The notes below the pieces were generated by a model, which worked only from the letters and a program-made list of their open reading frames with translations, made no database searches and had not been told where the DNA came from. Below are positions 1-9,111 of a DNA stretch of 64,000 nt, in pieces. The translations under genes were made by a program, and so were the position numbers. Source of the DNA: Paracoccus alkanivorans (lineage in GTDB: Bacteria; Pseudomonadota; Alphaproteobacteria; Rhodobacterales; Rhodobacteraceae). Where the stretch lies: contig NZ_QOKZ01000007.1 of NCBI RefSeq assembly GCF_003697785.1, forward strand, positions 62,001 through 126,000, written 5' to 3'. Within the stretch, counting starts at the first letter, position 1. The number at the start of each line of letters is the position of its first letter.

Positions 1-2
1 TC

Positions 3-662
3 CTTTCGCTGGTGCTTATGGGAATTGGGCTGACGATCCTGCTGTTCGTCATCCTTCAGGCCGGGGCTTTCTGGCTGATCCGGGCATTCACACCCGGCAG
101 TTTCAGCCTGCCCTGGATCGGCGCGATTGACCTCGGCAATACCCTGTCGTGGAGTTCTCTGGCCCTGTTCCCGCTGATGGGAATCTTCCTGATGGCCCCT
201 GTTGCCGCTGGTTTCTGCGGCATCTTCGCCGAACGCGTCTCGGAAGCGGTAGAGCAAATCCATTACCCTTCTGCCGAGGGGCAGCCAGTAGACTTACTGG
301 ACGGGCTGCTGGAATCGTTGGCGTTGGTGGCCGCCGTGATCGGTGTAGCGGTCCTGTCGCTGGTGCTGACGCCCTTTCTCGGGCCATTTGCGCCGGTCCT
401 GTTCTATGGCGCGAATGGCTGGCTGCTGGGGCGGGAATTCTTCCAGATGGCGGCACGGCGGCATCTGCGCGGGCCTCAGGCGACGGCTTTGCGCAAGCAG
501 AACAATGGCAAGATCACTATTGCAGGGGTGATGATTGCGATTCTGCTGACCGTGCCCGTGGTGAATATCGTCGGACCGCTTCTGGCCGCAGCCGCTTTTA
601 CCCATCTGTTCCACCTCATCCGCGGAAGAACAGGTCGAAGCTCTCCAGTTCCTCGCGGCTGA
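3..662 (+). CDS. EI24 (CysZ-like) domain membrane protein, 5' partial
   Basis: The frame is open to the left edge, so the N-terminus is missing. A GTG at 12 and an ATG at 18 exist, but the family normally has further residues before the first helix. The visible 216 residues contain several hydrophobic helices (about residues 5-27, 50-70, 100-125 and 165-200) and the layout of the EI24 family, formerly DUF540, whose E. coli member CysZ is a sulfate permease. Sulfate transport here is only a family-based possibility; no cys genes are nearby. The 3' end overlaps the convergent DUF1467 gene by 47 bp. Confidence 0.7.
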   Translation, partial: LSLVLMGIGLTILLFVILQAGAFWLIRAFTPGSFSLPWIGAIDLGNTLSWSSLALFPLMGIFLMAPVAAGFCGIFAERVSEAVEQIHYPSAEGQPVDLLDGLLESLALVAAVIGVAVLSLVLTPFLGPFAPVLFYGANGWLLGREFFQMAARRHLRGPQATALRKQNNGKITIAGVMIAILLTVPVVNIVGPLLAAAAFTHLFHLIRGRTGRSSPVPRG

Positions 663-888
663 TCACACCGCCCAGGATCACCCAGGCAATGACGGCCCAT
701 ATTGCGGCAGAGATCACCGTGGTCCAGATCACTTTCCGGGCGGGTTTGAAATCGGCCGGAGCACCTGCCGGGGTGCCGGGGACGATCTCTCCGGCATCGG
801 CCTGCGATTTCTGACCAATCAACACGACTATGAACAGGGTCAGGAACCACAGCACGGCATAAAGAACGATACCACCTGTAAGATTCAT
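616..888 (-). CDS. DUF1467 family small membrane protein
   Basis: This 90-residue protein has two predicted transmembrane helices (about residues 7-25 and 53-74) around a hydrophilic loop rich in Ala, Pro and Gly. That is the architecture of DUF1467, a family of unknown function typical of Alphaproteobacteria and often found beside methylmalonyl-CoA epimerase, as here. Its ATG shares one base (888) with the stop codon of the epimerase gene, so translational coupling is likely. The 3' end runs 47 bp into the convergent EI24 gene. The family assignment is by recognition; no biochemical role can be assigned. Confidence 0.75.
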   Translation of the reverse strand: MNLTGGIVLYAVLWFLTLFIVVLIGQKSQADAGEIVPGTPAGAPADFKPARKVIWTTVISAAIWAVIAWVILGGVISREELESFDLFFRG

Positions 889-1292
889 CAGACCTGCTCC
901 AGCTCTATCAGGCAGCCGTTGAAATCCTTGGGATGCAGGAACAGCACCGGTTTGCCATGCGCTCCGATCTTGGGTTCGCCATTGCCAAGAACGCGGGCGC
1001 CTTCGGCCCTGAGCCTGTCGCGTGCGGCAAGAATATCCTCCACTTCAAAGCACATGTGATGAATACCCCCGGAAGGATTCTTTTCGAGAAACCCTTTGAT
1101 CGGGCTGTCATCACCCAAGGGGTAGAGCAATTCGATCTTGGTATTGGGCAGTTCGATGAAAACCACGGTCACGCCGTGATCGGGTTCGTCCTGCTGGGGG
1201 CGGACGGTCGCGCCCAGCGTGTTCTCATACTGGGCCGCCGCTGCCTTCAGGTCGGGCACGGCAATGGCAACATGGTTAAGGCGTCCGATCAT
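888..1292 (-). CDS. mce: Methylmalonyl-CoA epimerase
   Basis: A 134-residue single-domain VOC-fold protein that interconverts (R)- and (S)-methylmalonyl-CoA in propionyl-CoA catabolism, upstream of the B12-dependent mutase. The N-terminal LNHVAIAVPDL carries the first metal-binding His. GGIHHMCFEV in the centre and the C-terminal CLIELEQ supply further His and Glu ligands. The length fits the family. The frame stays open upstream to 1403, but the ATG at 1292 places the conserved start MIGRLNHVAI correctly. It is coupled to the downstream DUF1467 gene. No mutase genes lie in the window, but the cobalt-chelatase genes at 32-36 kb supply the same cofactor pathway. Confidence 0.93.
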   Translation of the reverse strand: MIGRLNHVAIAVPDLKAAAAQYENTLGATVRPQQDEPDHGVTVVFIELPNTKIELLYPLGDDSPIKGFLEKNPSGGIHHMCFEVEDILAARDRLRAEGARVLGNGEPKIGAHGKPVLFLHPKDFNGCLIELEQV

Positions 1293-1414
1293 AGCAACCT
1301 CCGTTTGCCTGTTTTCTAGGCCCTGTGTAACGGAAGTGAAAGTAAAACCCGACGCGGTTAACCTGACTTTAGCATCCGGCAAACACACTTGGCCTGTCTC
1401 CACAGAATCGCGGG

Positions 1415-2158
1415 GTGAAAGAGATGTTGTCAGAAGTTGCGGCGGAAGCGGGTGCTCCCTTGCCGATGGCGAGGGTGACGCCGCCCGGTCGTCCCTTGGC
1501 CGGGTTGACAGTGCTGGTAGTCGAGGATTCGCGCTATTCGAGCGAGGCCATGCGGTTACTATGCATGCGTTCGGGTGCGCGGGTCCGGCGGGCGGACTGC
1601 CTTCGTTCGGCGTTCCGGCATCTGCAGGCCTATCGTCCAGACGTGGCGATCATCGATCTGGGACTGCCTGATGGCGACGGTGCCGACTTGATTCGCGACC
1701 TTGCGCATGCCACGCCACGGGTTGCGGCGATTGTCGGTATCTCGGGCGATCCAGGTTTGCATAATACCGTGCTTGCGGCCGGTGCGGACGGTTTCCTGGC
1801 CAAACCGGTAGAGAGCGTGGCGATCTTTCAGCATGCGGTGATGTCGATCTTGCCTGCCAACCTGCGCAGTTGGAGGCCGACCGCTGTTTCCGATGACATG
1901 ATTCAACCTGATAACGCGAGCCTGCGTGAAGATCTCGCCTATGTGGCGGAAATCCTGTCCCGTGCCAGCGATCCAAACTGCATTGACTACGTCGTCCGCT
2001 TTCTGTGTGGAGTGGCACGGTCAGCCCATGATGAGCCACTGCAAGAAGCCGCTTTGGCGTTGGCGGGTGATCTTCGGAAGGGATATGCAATCACTGCCAG
2101 TCTCGCAGGTATCAGCGCCATGGTTGAGGACAGGCTTGCCCGAACCATAGCGCATTAG
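1415..2158 (+). CDS. Orphan response regulator (receiver domain protein)
   Basis: A 247-residue protein with a receiver domain at about residues 28-145. LTVLVVEDS contains the acidic pocket, DVAIIDLGLPDGDG the predicted phospho-acceptor Asp, and GFLAKPVES the conserved Lys. The remaining roughly 100 residues are helical with no recognisable HTH, GGDEF or kinase signature, so the output is probably by protein interaction. They could be a degenerate Hpt-like or adaptor domain. The chosen start is a GTG; an ATG lies three codons further on. No histidine kinase is adjacent, so its partner is encoded elsewhere. It starts 122 bp from the divergent epimerase gene. Confidence 0.8.
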   Translation: MKEMLSEVAAEAGAPLPMARVTPPGRPLAGLTVLVVEDSRYSSEAMRLLCMRSGARVRRADCLRSAFRHLQAYRPDVAIIDLGLPDGDGADLIRDLAHATPRVAAIVGISGDPGLHNTVLAAGADGFLAKPVESVAIFQHAVMSILPANLRSWRPTAVSDDMIQPDNASLREDLAYVAEILSRASDPNCIDYVVRFLCGVARSAHDEPLQEAALALAGDLRKGYAITASLAGISAMVEDRLARTIAH

Positions 2159-2181
2159 GGCAGACCGCTTTCCGACCTGCT

Positions 2182-2883
2182 TCAGCCATCCTTGCGACCG
2201 GGCAATGCCTGCGCGGTCAGTGATGACAGGCTGTGACGCTGCGATCCATCGGCATCGAAATTCGCAGGCTCTAGCCATTGCCGATAGGCGGCGTCCAGAG
2301 CCGGCCATTCACCGTCGATGATCGAGAACCACGCAGTGTCGCGGTTGCTGCCTTTCACGATCATATGCTGCCGGAACTCGCCCTCGAACCGGAAGCCGAA
2401 CCGAAGCGCCGCCCGGCGGGAAGGCGCGTTCTGCGCGTTGCATTTCCATTCGACCCGGCGATAGCCCGTCTCGAAGGCCCAACGGATCATCGCCATCAGG
2501 GCGGCGCTGCCGGTCCTGCTGCGCTGCAGGGCGGGGCTTAGCATGATATTGCCGATCTCGATCACGCCGTTGGTCCGGTTGATACGCATGAAGGACGCCA
2601 CACCCGCCGCCTGTTCCGTCCACGGATCCACGATGGCATAGAAGCGGGGATCGGACGATGTGGCCGTCTGCACCTGCCATTCGCGATAGGCGTCAAGATC
2701 GGAAAACGGCCCTATGGCCAGATAGTCCCAGACCTGATCGGCATCCCGGACCGCCTTGAAAATCGGCTCGGCGTGACGGTCGGGATCAAGTTGTTCAAGT
2801 CGAGCCCAGACCGCGTCTATGATGCGCATGTCCGGTGCGGGTGGCGGGACGAAATTCAGAAGCTTCTTGGCAGTTTCGTTCAT
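2182..2883 (-). CDS. GNAT family N-acetyltransferase (RimJ/RimL-like)
   Basis: A 233-residue acetyltransferase of the GNAT fold. The central block IEIGNIMLSPALQRSRTG matches the acetyl-CoA-binding strand and loop of RimJ/RimL-type enzymes, and the later AQNAPSRRAALRFGFRFEGE matches the substrate-side C-terminal motif of the same group. Proteins of this type acetylate N-terminal amines of proteins or small amines; the substrate cannot be read from sequence. It stands alone, convergent with the response regulator gene, 23 bp apart. Confidence 0.85.
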   Translation of the reverse strand: MNETAKKLLNFVPPPAPDMRIIDAVWARLEQLDPDRHAEPIFKAVRDADQVWDYLAIGPFSDLDAYREWQVQTATSSDPRFYAIVDPWTEQAAGVASFMRINRTNGVIEIGNIMLSPALQRSRTGSAALMAMIRWAFETGYRRVEWKCNAQNAPSRRAALRFGFRFEGEFRQHMIVKGSNRDTAWFSIIDGEWPALDAAYRQWLEPANFDADGSQRHSLSSLTAQALPGRKDG

Positions 2884-3004
2884 ATGATTCTCCTGAAGAA
2901 AACTCTGGCGTTTTGTATTAAAATTGTAAAGCTATAGAGTTTGCGCTTCGGAAGCTTCTGCGAGAGTTTATAAAAGAAAATTCGGATATCCAGGCGAGAG
3001 AAAG

Positions 3005-4177
3005 ATGGCGCAAAAGATCTATAAGCTCGGGAATATCGTTGATGCTGACGGCGCTTTTTCCTGGCAGTCAGGAGGGAGAGATCCGGGGCCCGTGATAGAT
3101 GAGGTGAGATATGTTCCGAATGCCTTCAGGGGGTAGGTCTACATCTATAATGGTGGTGATCCCTATGCGGTCACACTGACCGATGATGAGACGGATGAAT
3201 ATTATGTGGAAGGTGATTATAATCAGCTTTTAGGGAAGAATTTCATAATCAACGGTAAAGAGTGGCCGGCGGGCACGCAAATTGTGCCTGCAGGGCAGAT
3301 CACCTTTGTAGAATCCAACACAGGCGAAACCTAAGTCGCCTGGATAAATTCCATTGATACATCCAGCACCGGCGTTAATACTGAAACGGAATTCTATATC
3401 TGGAAGGACGGCAAAATCCCTTCGCGGGGTGCAGCGCTTACGGTTGCCGAAAGCAGTCAGCCTTCCAGACTGCGTTATTCAACTATTTCCGAGGAGGTCG
3501 AATCGGTAGATGCCGCTTGCTTTGTTTCCGGAACATTGATCGAGACATCTTCGGGTTTACGGCTGGTCGAGGAGCTGAAAGCCGGGGATGCTGTTCGGAC
3601 ATTAGATAATGGATACAGGAAAATCCTGTGGACCGGAAGCTGGAGTGTCGACAGCATAGATCTTCTATATAAACCAAAATTATACCCGATCAGGATTCGT
3701 GCCGGTTCTCTTGGAGAAAACATGCCATCCAGAGATCTGGTGGTAAGCAGGCAACATCGTATACTGATTGGATCAGAAATCTCCAAGCGGATGTTCGGCT
3801 CCACAGAGGTGATGGTTCCGGCAATCAATCTTGTTGATTGTGATGGTATAAGTATCGAAGCTGATGCCAGCTCCGTTACCTATTGGCATGTTCTTTTGGA
3901 AAACCATGAAGTCTTGTTTGCTGAAGGTGCGATGGTCGAAAGTATGTATCTGGGAAAGATTGCAATAAGAAACCTTTCTTCTGCCGCTAGGGAAGAAATT
4001 TCCCTGATTTTTCCGGGAATCTCAGATCCGGATTTTTTCTACCCACCTGCCCGGAAATTTATCGAGGCACGAGAGAGTGCGCGCAAGCTCATTCATCGGT
4101 ATAAAAAAGACAATATGCCGATGATCACGGATAAGACCGTGTGCCGTGACGGGCCGACATCATGGCCGAAGGCATAA
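3005..4177 (+). pseudogene. Hint_2 domain protein gene, interrupted by two in-frame stop codons
   Basis: One frame reads from ATG 3005 to TAA 4177 (390 residues) but is broken by TAG at 3134 and TAA at 3332. No frameshift is needed. The C-terminal part, from the codon for Cys at 3518, is a clear Hint_2 domain: CFVSGTLIET with the Hint nucleophile Cys, VEELKAGDAVRT, RDLVVSRQHRIL with the block-B His, and VTYWHVLLENHEVLFAEGA. Such self-cleaving domains sit at the end of secreted proteins common in Rhodobacterales. The region is clearly AT-richer than its neighbours, suggesting acquired DNA. The roughly 170-residue N-terminal part is unrecognised. A ribosome could restart at TTG 3536, but that would lose the catalytic Cys. 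Probably a decaying gene. Confidence 0.75.
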
Positions 4178-4183
4178 GGGCGG

Positions 4184-5959
4184 TTACTCTTTTGGCAATA
4201 CCCGTAACCGCAATTCGCGCAGTTGCTCATTCGTCGGCTCACTTGGTGCACCCATCATCAGGTCCTCGGCGCGTTGGTTCATCGGGAACATGATGACTTC
4301 ACGAATATTCTGCTCATCCGCCAAAAGCATCACGATCCGATCGATGCCTGCGGCGCAGCCGCCATGCGGAGGCGCACCATAGCGGAACGCCTTGACCATA
4401 CCGCCAAAACGCGCCTCGACCTCGGAGGCCGGATAGCCCGCCAGTTCGAACGCCTTGAACATGATTTCCGGCTTGTGATTCCTGATCGCACCGGAAACCA
4501 GTTCGTAGCCGTTGCAGGCAAGGTCGTATTGATAGCCCCTGACCGCCAGCGGATCGCCTTCCAGCGCCTCTATCCCGCCCTGCGGCATGCTGAACGGATT
4601 ATGACTGAAGTCAATCTTGCCCTCGTCGGTCTTCTCATACATCGGAAAGTCGACGATCCAGGCGAATTTGAACTGGTTCTCGTCGGTCAGCCCCAATTCG
4701 CGGCCGATCTCGTTGCGGGCCCGGCCTGCCACCGCCTCGAAGGATTCGGGCTTGCCGCCAAGGAAGAACGCTGCGTCGCCCTCACCAAGCCCAAGCTGCT
4801 GACGGATTGCCTCGGTGCGTTCGGGGCCGATATTCTTGGCGATGGGACCAGCCGCTTCTGTCTGGCCATCCTCGCCCTTGCGCCAGAAAATATAGCCCAT
4901 GCCGGGCAGGCCCTGTTGTTGCGCGAAGGCGTTCATGCGGTCGGCGAATTTGCGGCTGCCGCCTCCTGGCGCGGGAATGGCGCGGACCTCGGTGCCCTCC
5001 TGCTCCAGCAGCTTGGCAAAGATCGCAAAGCCCGAGCCGCGGAAATGCTCGGACACGACCTGCATCTCTATCGGGTTGCGCAGGTCGGGCTTGTCGCTGC
5101 CATATTTCAGCATCGCCTCGGCAAAGGGGATGCGCGGCCAGTCGGCATCGACCGGGCGGCCGCCTCCGAACTCCTCGAACAGGCCCTGTATGACCGGCTG
5201 GATGGCGGCAAAGACATCCTCCTGATCGACAAAGGACATCTCGAGATCGAGTTGGTAGAAATCGGTGGGTGAGCGGTCGGCGCGGGGATCCTCGTCGCGG
5301 AAGCAGGGAGCGATCTGGAAATACTTGTCGAAGCCCGCAACCATGATGAGTTGCTTGAACTGTTGCGGGGCCTGCGGCAACGCATAGAACCTGCCCGGAT
5401 GCAGGCGAGAGGGGACCAGGAAGTCGCGCGCGCCCTCGGGGCTGGAGGCGGTGATGATCGGGGTCTGGAATTCGGTGAAACCCTGATCCCACATGCGGTT
5501 GCGCAAGGACCGGATCACCTGCGAGCGAAGCATTATATTATTGTGCAGGCTGTCGCGGCGGAGGTCGAGGAAACGATAGGCAAGGCGGGTTTCCTCGGGA
5601 TATTCCTGGTCTCCGAATACCGGCAGCGGCAGTTCCTCGGCGGGGCCCAGAACCTCGAGTTCCGCCGCATAGACCTCGATCTCGCCCGTGGGCAGCTTGG
5701 GATTGACCAGTGATGCATCGCGCATCTTGACCTTGCCGTCGATGCGGATGACGGTTTCGGCCCGCAATCGTTCCATTGCGGCAAAGGCGGGGCTGTCGCT
5801 GTCGGCCAGCACCTGCGTCATGCCGTAATGATCGCGCAGATCAACGAACAGCACGCCTCCATGATCGCGGACACGGTGTACCCAGCCCGACAGGCGGACG
5901 GTTTCCCCGGCATTGGCGGCGGTCAATTCGGCGCAGTTATGGCTGCGATAGGCGTGCAT
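4184..5959 (-). CDS. aspS: Aspartate--tRNA ligase (bacterial type, probably Asp/Asn non-discriminating)
   Basis: A 591-residue class II aminoacyl-tRNA synthetase that charges tRNA(Asp). The domains are an N-terminal OB-fold anticodon-binding domain ([11 protein letters not shown], about residues 25-35), a catalytic core with motif 2 ([20 protein letters not shown]), a bacterial GAD insertion in the middle, and motif 3 near the C-terminus ([18 protein letters not shown]). Length is normal. The His in the RDHGG loop is the residue associated with non-discriminating AspRS, which also charges tRNA(Asn) for later amidation. That inference is moderate, and absence of asnS could not be checked here. 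It stands alone; its promoter lies in 5960-6063. Confidence 0.97.
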   Translation of the reverse strand: MHAYRSHNCAELTAANAGETVRLSGWVHRVRDHGGVLFVDLRDHYGMTQVLADSDSPAFAAMERLRAETVIRIDGKVKMRDASLVNPKLPTGEIEVYAAELEVLGPAEELPLPVFGDQEYPEETRLAYRFLDLRRDSLHNNIMLRSQVIRSLRNRMWDQGFTEFQTPIITASSPEGARDFLVPSRLHPGRFYALPQAPQQFKQLIMVAGFDKYFQIAPCFRDEDPRADRSPTDFYQLDLEMSFVDQEDVFAAIQPVIQGLFEEFGGGRPVDADWPRIPFAEAMLKYGSDKPDLRNPIEMQVVSEHFRGSGFAIFAKLLEQEGTEVRAIPAPGGGSRKFADRMNAFAQQQGLPGMGYIFWRKGEDGQTEAAGPIAKNIGPERTEAIRQQLGLGEGDAAFFLGGKPESFEAVAGRARNEIGRELGLTDENQFKFAWIVDFPMYEKTDEGKIDFSHNPFSMPQGGIEALEGDPLAVRGYQYDLACNGYELVSGAIRNHKPEIMFKAFELAGYPASEVEARFGGMVKAFRYGAPPHGGCAAGIDRIVMLLADEQNIREVIMFPMNQRAEDLMMGAPSEPTNEQLRELRLRVLPKE

Positions 5960-6063
5960 GTCCGGTCCTCAGATCGCGAAAATGATCGTTAGTTGTGTGA
6001 TCACTGGCATAGCGATCACTTCAGCAACCGCATGAACCTTTTGGCGACGGGGAAGTCAACCGC

Positions 6064-6723
6064 TCAGAACGGCCGCACCACGTTCCCGGACCAGAAATAA
6101 TAGCCCATGCCTACTGCAAAGAGGATATTCCCGGCCACCGCATGCAGCACCCAAGCGGCGGGAAAGCCGTGACGCAGATAGGCGCGGGCAAAGACCCAAC
6201 CGCCGACGAAAGTCATCGCGGCCACGATCCATGACCAGTACATCAGATGCGCAAAGGAAAAGATCAGCGCATTGATCGCGATTGCGCCCCGCCCCTCGGG
6301 CAAAAGCGAGCCGTAGCGGTGAAAGAACAGCGGGCGAAAGATCAGCTCTTGCGGCAATGCCGAGAGAAGCGGGTAGAAGCACCAGATTACCAGCAGGAAT
6401 TCCGGGCTTGTCCGCAGGATTGCAAACAGCGCATCGGGACGGACCAGAGACAGGATTGCGACGCCCGAGACCAGCGTGGCAAGGGTGATGCCCAGAACCT
6501 CCCACCACGGGATGCGCCGGCCACGGACCAGGTTCCGCCAGCGGAAGCCACCTGTCCGCCAAAGCAGCAACAGGCCTGCGACGCTGAAGACGAACAGGGC
6601 AGTGAACATTCGCTGCGGCGGCAGGAACAATGCAATAGCCAGCGGCGCCCCGATATAGAGCGCCGCGAACTCGGCCATCAGCCAAAGGCGCGGTCTTACC
6701 GCGTCAGACGTGTCTGCAACCAT
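6064..6723 (-). CDS. CPBP family intramembrane metalloprotease
   Basis: A 219-residue multi-pass membrane protein of the CPBP (Abi/CAAX protease-like) family. Motif 1 reads PQELIFRPLFFHRY, with Gln in place of the first Glu of the classical EExxxR. Motif 2 is IFSFAH (FxxxH) and the third His/Asn region is HAVAGN. About six transmembrane helices are evident. The open frame continues upstream to 6822, but ATG 6723 gives a sensible N-terminus and overlaps the end of the upstream lysozyme-like gene by 28 bp. The E-to-Q change is seen in a known subgroup, so activity cannot be excluded. The substrate is unknown. Confidence 0.8.
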   Translation of the reverse strand: MVADTSDAVRPRLWLMAEFAALYIGAPLAIALFLPPQRMFTALFVFSVAGLLLLWRTGGFRWRNLVRGRRIPWWEVLGITLATLVSGVAILSLVRPDALFAILRTSPEFLLVIWCFYPLLSALPQELIFRPLFFHRYGSLLPEGRGAIAINALIFSFAHLMYWSWIVAAMTFVGGWVFARAYLRHGFPAAWVLHAVAGNILFAVGMGYYFWSGNVVRPF

Positions 6724-7481
6724 CGCGACCAATCCGCAGCAGAGCCGGCGAAGGCGTTCAGATCGACATCGCCGTCGATTCCCGGAACGATTCCAGTACC
6801 AGTATACTGCCAGAAAGCCCATCTCTGGCCCGGATAGATGTTGTCCGGATGATCGGCAACCGAGCGCAGCCAGAATTCGGCCCGCAGGTCTCCCAGATCG
6901 TTATCGTGGTAGAAGTCCACGGTGGTATAGACGATCGGGCGCTGGCCGTAATGGCGACCGACGATATCCAGGAAGATCGAAGCCTCGCGCTTGACCTCGG
7001 ATGCCGGGGGGCGGTGCGGACAGGTTCTGGAGTGGGTCCATTCGATATCCAGCACGGGTGGCAGCGAACCACGTTCGCGCGGGACATTGCGGATGAACCA
7101 GCGTGCCTGTTCCGCTCCGCTGCGGCAGAAATAATAGTAGTGATAGGCACCGCGGGGGATCCTCGCCCCGGCAGCCTCGCGCCAGTAACGGTGAAAATTG
7201 GGATCTATGTGATCGCCGCCCTCGGTCGATTTGATGAAGGCAAAGCTGATTCCGGCGCCGCGCACCCGTCCCCAGTCTATATCACCCTGCCAGCGGGAAA
7301 TATCGATGCCATGCACCTGATGCTTGTAGGGATGGCTCCAGCCCCAGTCATGCGGCGCACTATCGCCAAGCTGCGGATTCGCCCCTGGGCCCGGTGCTCC
7401 GTATCTGCCTGACGGCGTCCTTGCACAGGCCACTGCCAATACTAGCATGAGGCCTAGTAGTACCTTGGTAAAATGGCGCAT
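6696..7481 (-). CDS. GH25 family lysozyme-like lipoprotein
   Basis: A 261-residue glycoside hydrolase family 25 protein, predicted to cut peptidoglycan. It starts at ATG 7481 with a lipoprotein signal (MRHFTKVLLGLMLVLAVAC) ending in a lipobox-like LAVAC, so it is probably anchored in the membrane envelope. The GH25 domain follows: HGIDISRWQGDIDW with the first Asp, FAFIKSTEGG, the catalytic DxE pair in PPVLDIEW, and the terminal FWQYTGTG and GDVDLNAF. The open frame extends to 7565, but the longer start would lack a proper signal peptide. It overlaps the downstream CPBP gene by 28 bp and may be cotranscribed with it. Confidence 0.88.
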   Translation of the reverse strand: MRHFTKVLLGLMLVLAVACARTPSGRYGAPGPGANPQLGDSAPHDWGWSHPYKHQVHGIDISRWQGDIDWGRVRGAGISFAFIKSTEGGDHIDPNFHRYWREAAGARIPRGAYHYYYFCRSGAEQARWFIRNVPRERGSLPPVLDIEWTHSRTCPHRPPASEVKREASIFLDIVGRHYGQRPIVYTTVDFYHDNDLGDLRAEFWLRSVADHPDNIYPGQRWAFWQYTGTGIVPGIDGDVDLNAFAGSAADWSRWLQTRLTR

Positions 7482-7589
7482 TGCTGCCCTCGCTCCTGCC
7501 TCGTTTACCCTGCCGCGTTTGCCGCGGCTTTTGCCCGTTATCGCAAACCCGTGAGATAAAGTCACCGGGCCGTGACAGTCACGAAAGCG

Positions 7590-8969
7590 TCAGTTGCGGT
7601 CCGGTACCAGTTTTCCGGGGTTCAGGATGTTGCCGGGGTCCAGAGCGGCCTTGATCGCGCCCATCACCTGCCAGCCCTCGCCATGCTCCGCCTCCATGAG
7701 CGGGCGCTTGCCGATGCCGATGCCATGCTCGCCAGTGATCGTGCCCCCGACTGCCAATGCGCGCTCGGCCATGCGAGTGGCGATGCGCTTGGCCGCGGCG
7801 ATCTCGGCCTCGTTGCCCGGTTCGACCAGCAATTGCGAATGGAAATTGCCGTCTCCGACATGGCCGACGATCGGCCCGATCAGCCCGGCTTCGCGAATAT
7901 CCTCGGCGGCGGCGGCTACGGCTGCGGGCAGATGCGACATCGGTACGCAGACATCGGTGACGACGCCGGTCGCACCCGGGCGCAGGGTAAGGCAGGCGTG
8001 ATAGGCCCCGTGCCGCATGCGCCACAGCCGGGTGCGATCCTCGGGCGAAGTGGCCCAGTCAAAGCCCTGGGCTCCGAATTCGCGCGCCAGTTCACCGAAA
8101 CGTTCGGCATCCTCGCGTACGGCAGAGGGCGAACCGTGAAATTCCACCATCAAATGCGGAGTTTCGGGCAGGGTTGTGCCAGCATAAAGATTGAAGGCAC
8201 GGGCGGCGACGGCATCGACGAACTCGATCCGCGCCATCGGAATCCCTGACTGGATCGTTGCGCTGACGCATTCGACCGCGTGCTCGAGGCTGTCGAAGGC
8301 GCAGACCGCCGCCGCCACATCCTCGGGCTGGCCATGCAGGCGCAGGGTCAGTTCGGTGATTATTCCAAGAGTGCCCTCCGAGCCCACGAACAATCCGGTC
8401 AGGTCATATCCGGCGCTGGTTTTCGCCGCCCTCGTGCCGGTGCGGATGATTCGTCCGTCCGCAAGCACGACCTGCAATCCCAGCACATTGTCCCGCATGG
8501 TGCCATAACGCACTGCGGCAGTGCCGCTGGCACGCGTCGCGGCCATGCCGCCAAGGCTGGCATTGGCGCCGGGATCGACCGGGAAGAACAGTCCGGTCGC
8601 CCGCAACTCGGTATTCAGCGCCTCGCGGGTGACGCCGGGCTGAACGCTGGCCTGCATGTCCTCGGCCCGGATATCGACAACCTTGTCCATCCGGGTCAGG
8701 TCGATGGTCACGCCGCCGCGCGTCGCCAGAGCGTGTCCTTCCAGCGAGGTTCCCGTGCCCCATGGGACCACCGGCACGCCCGCACCGGCGCAGGCCCGGA
8801 CGATCGCCGACACTTCCTCGGCGCTTTCGGGCCAGGCTACCGCGTCAGGCGGCGGCGCGCGATGAAAGCTTGCTGATTCCGCGTGGTGATCGCGATCTGC
8901 GGCACCCTGCGACAGGCGCGAACCCAGCAGTGATTCCAGTTGCTCGATCAGGTCGAGTGGCAAACTCAT
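7590..8969 (-). CDS. FAD-linked oxidase, D-lactate dehydrogenase (cytochrome) type
   Basis: A 459-residue flavoprotein with an N-terminal PCMH-type FAD-binding domain (about residues 35-215; VVPWGTGTSLEGHAL, DPGANASLGGMAATRASGT, LFVGSEGTLGIITEL) and a C-terminal FAD-linked oxidase domain (HVGDGNFHSQLLV metal/substrate motif, ITGEHGIGIGKRP). This layout matches quinone- or cytochrome-linked D-lactate dehydrogenases and the closely related glycolate oxidase GlcD and D-2-hydroxyglutarate dehydrogenases. No glcE or glcF is adjacent, favouring a stand-alone D-2-hydroxyacid dehydrogenase. The exact hydroxyacid cannot be read from sequence. Monocistronic; a 142-bp gap separates it from the divergent GT8 gene. 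Confidence 0.88.
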   Translation of the reverse strand: MSLPLDLIEQLESLLGSRLSQGAADRDHHAESASFHRAPPPDAVAWPESAEEVSAIVRACAGAGVPVVPWGTGTSLEGHALATRGGVTIDLTRMDKVVDIRAEDMQASVQPGVTREALNTELRATGLFFPVDPGANASLGGMAATRASGTAAVRYGTMRDNVLGLQVVLADGRIIRTGTRAAKTSAGYDLTGLFVGSEGTLGIITELTLRLHGQPEDVAAAVCAFDSLEHAVECVSATIQSGIPMARIEFVDAVAARAFNLYAGTTLPETPHLMVEFHGSPSAVREDAERFGELAREFGAQGFDWATSPEDRTRLWRMRHGAYHACLTLRPGATGVVTDVCVPMSHLPAAVAAAAEDIREAGLIGPIVGHVGDGNFHSQLLVEPGNEAEIAAAKRIATRMAERALAVGGTITGEHGIGIGKRPLMEAEHGEGWQVMGAIKAALDPGNILNPGKLVPDRN

Positions 8970-9111
8970 CGGCAGTCCTCCGCTTGTCGGCAGGAGGTTA
9001 GCCTCATGATGGAACTTGGCAAACCCCCATATTTTCTGTCATCTACGGGTCATGGAATTGCCATAGCGTGGCGCTCGCATTAGCAGGATCGAAGGCAGGA
9101 AGCAGTTCTAG

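Noticed and set aside
3134..3334. Stop codons in the Hint gene as selenocysteine or recoding sites
   Set aside because: They are TAG and TAA, not TGA, and no recoding structure was seen next to them.
5997..6019. GTGATCAC repeat upstream of aspS as an operator
   Set aside because: Short, common in sequence and without a known regulator for aspS.
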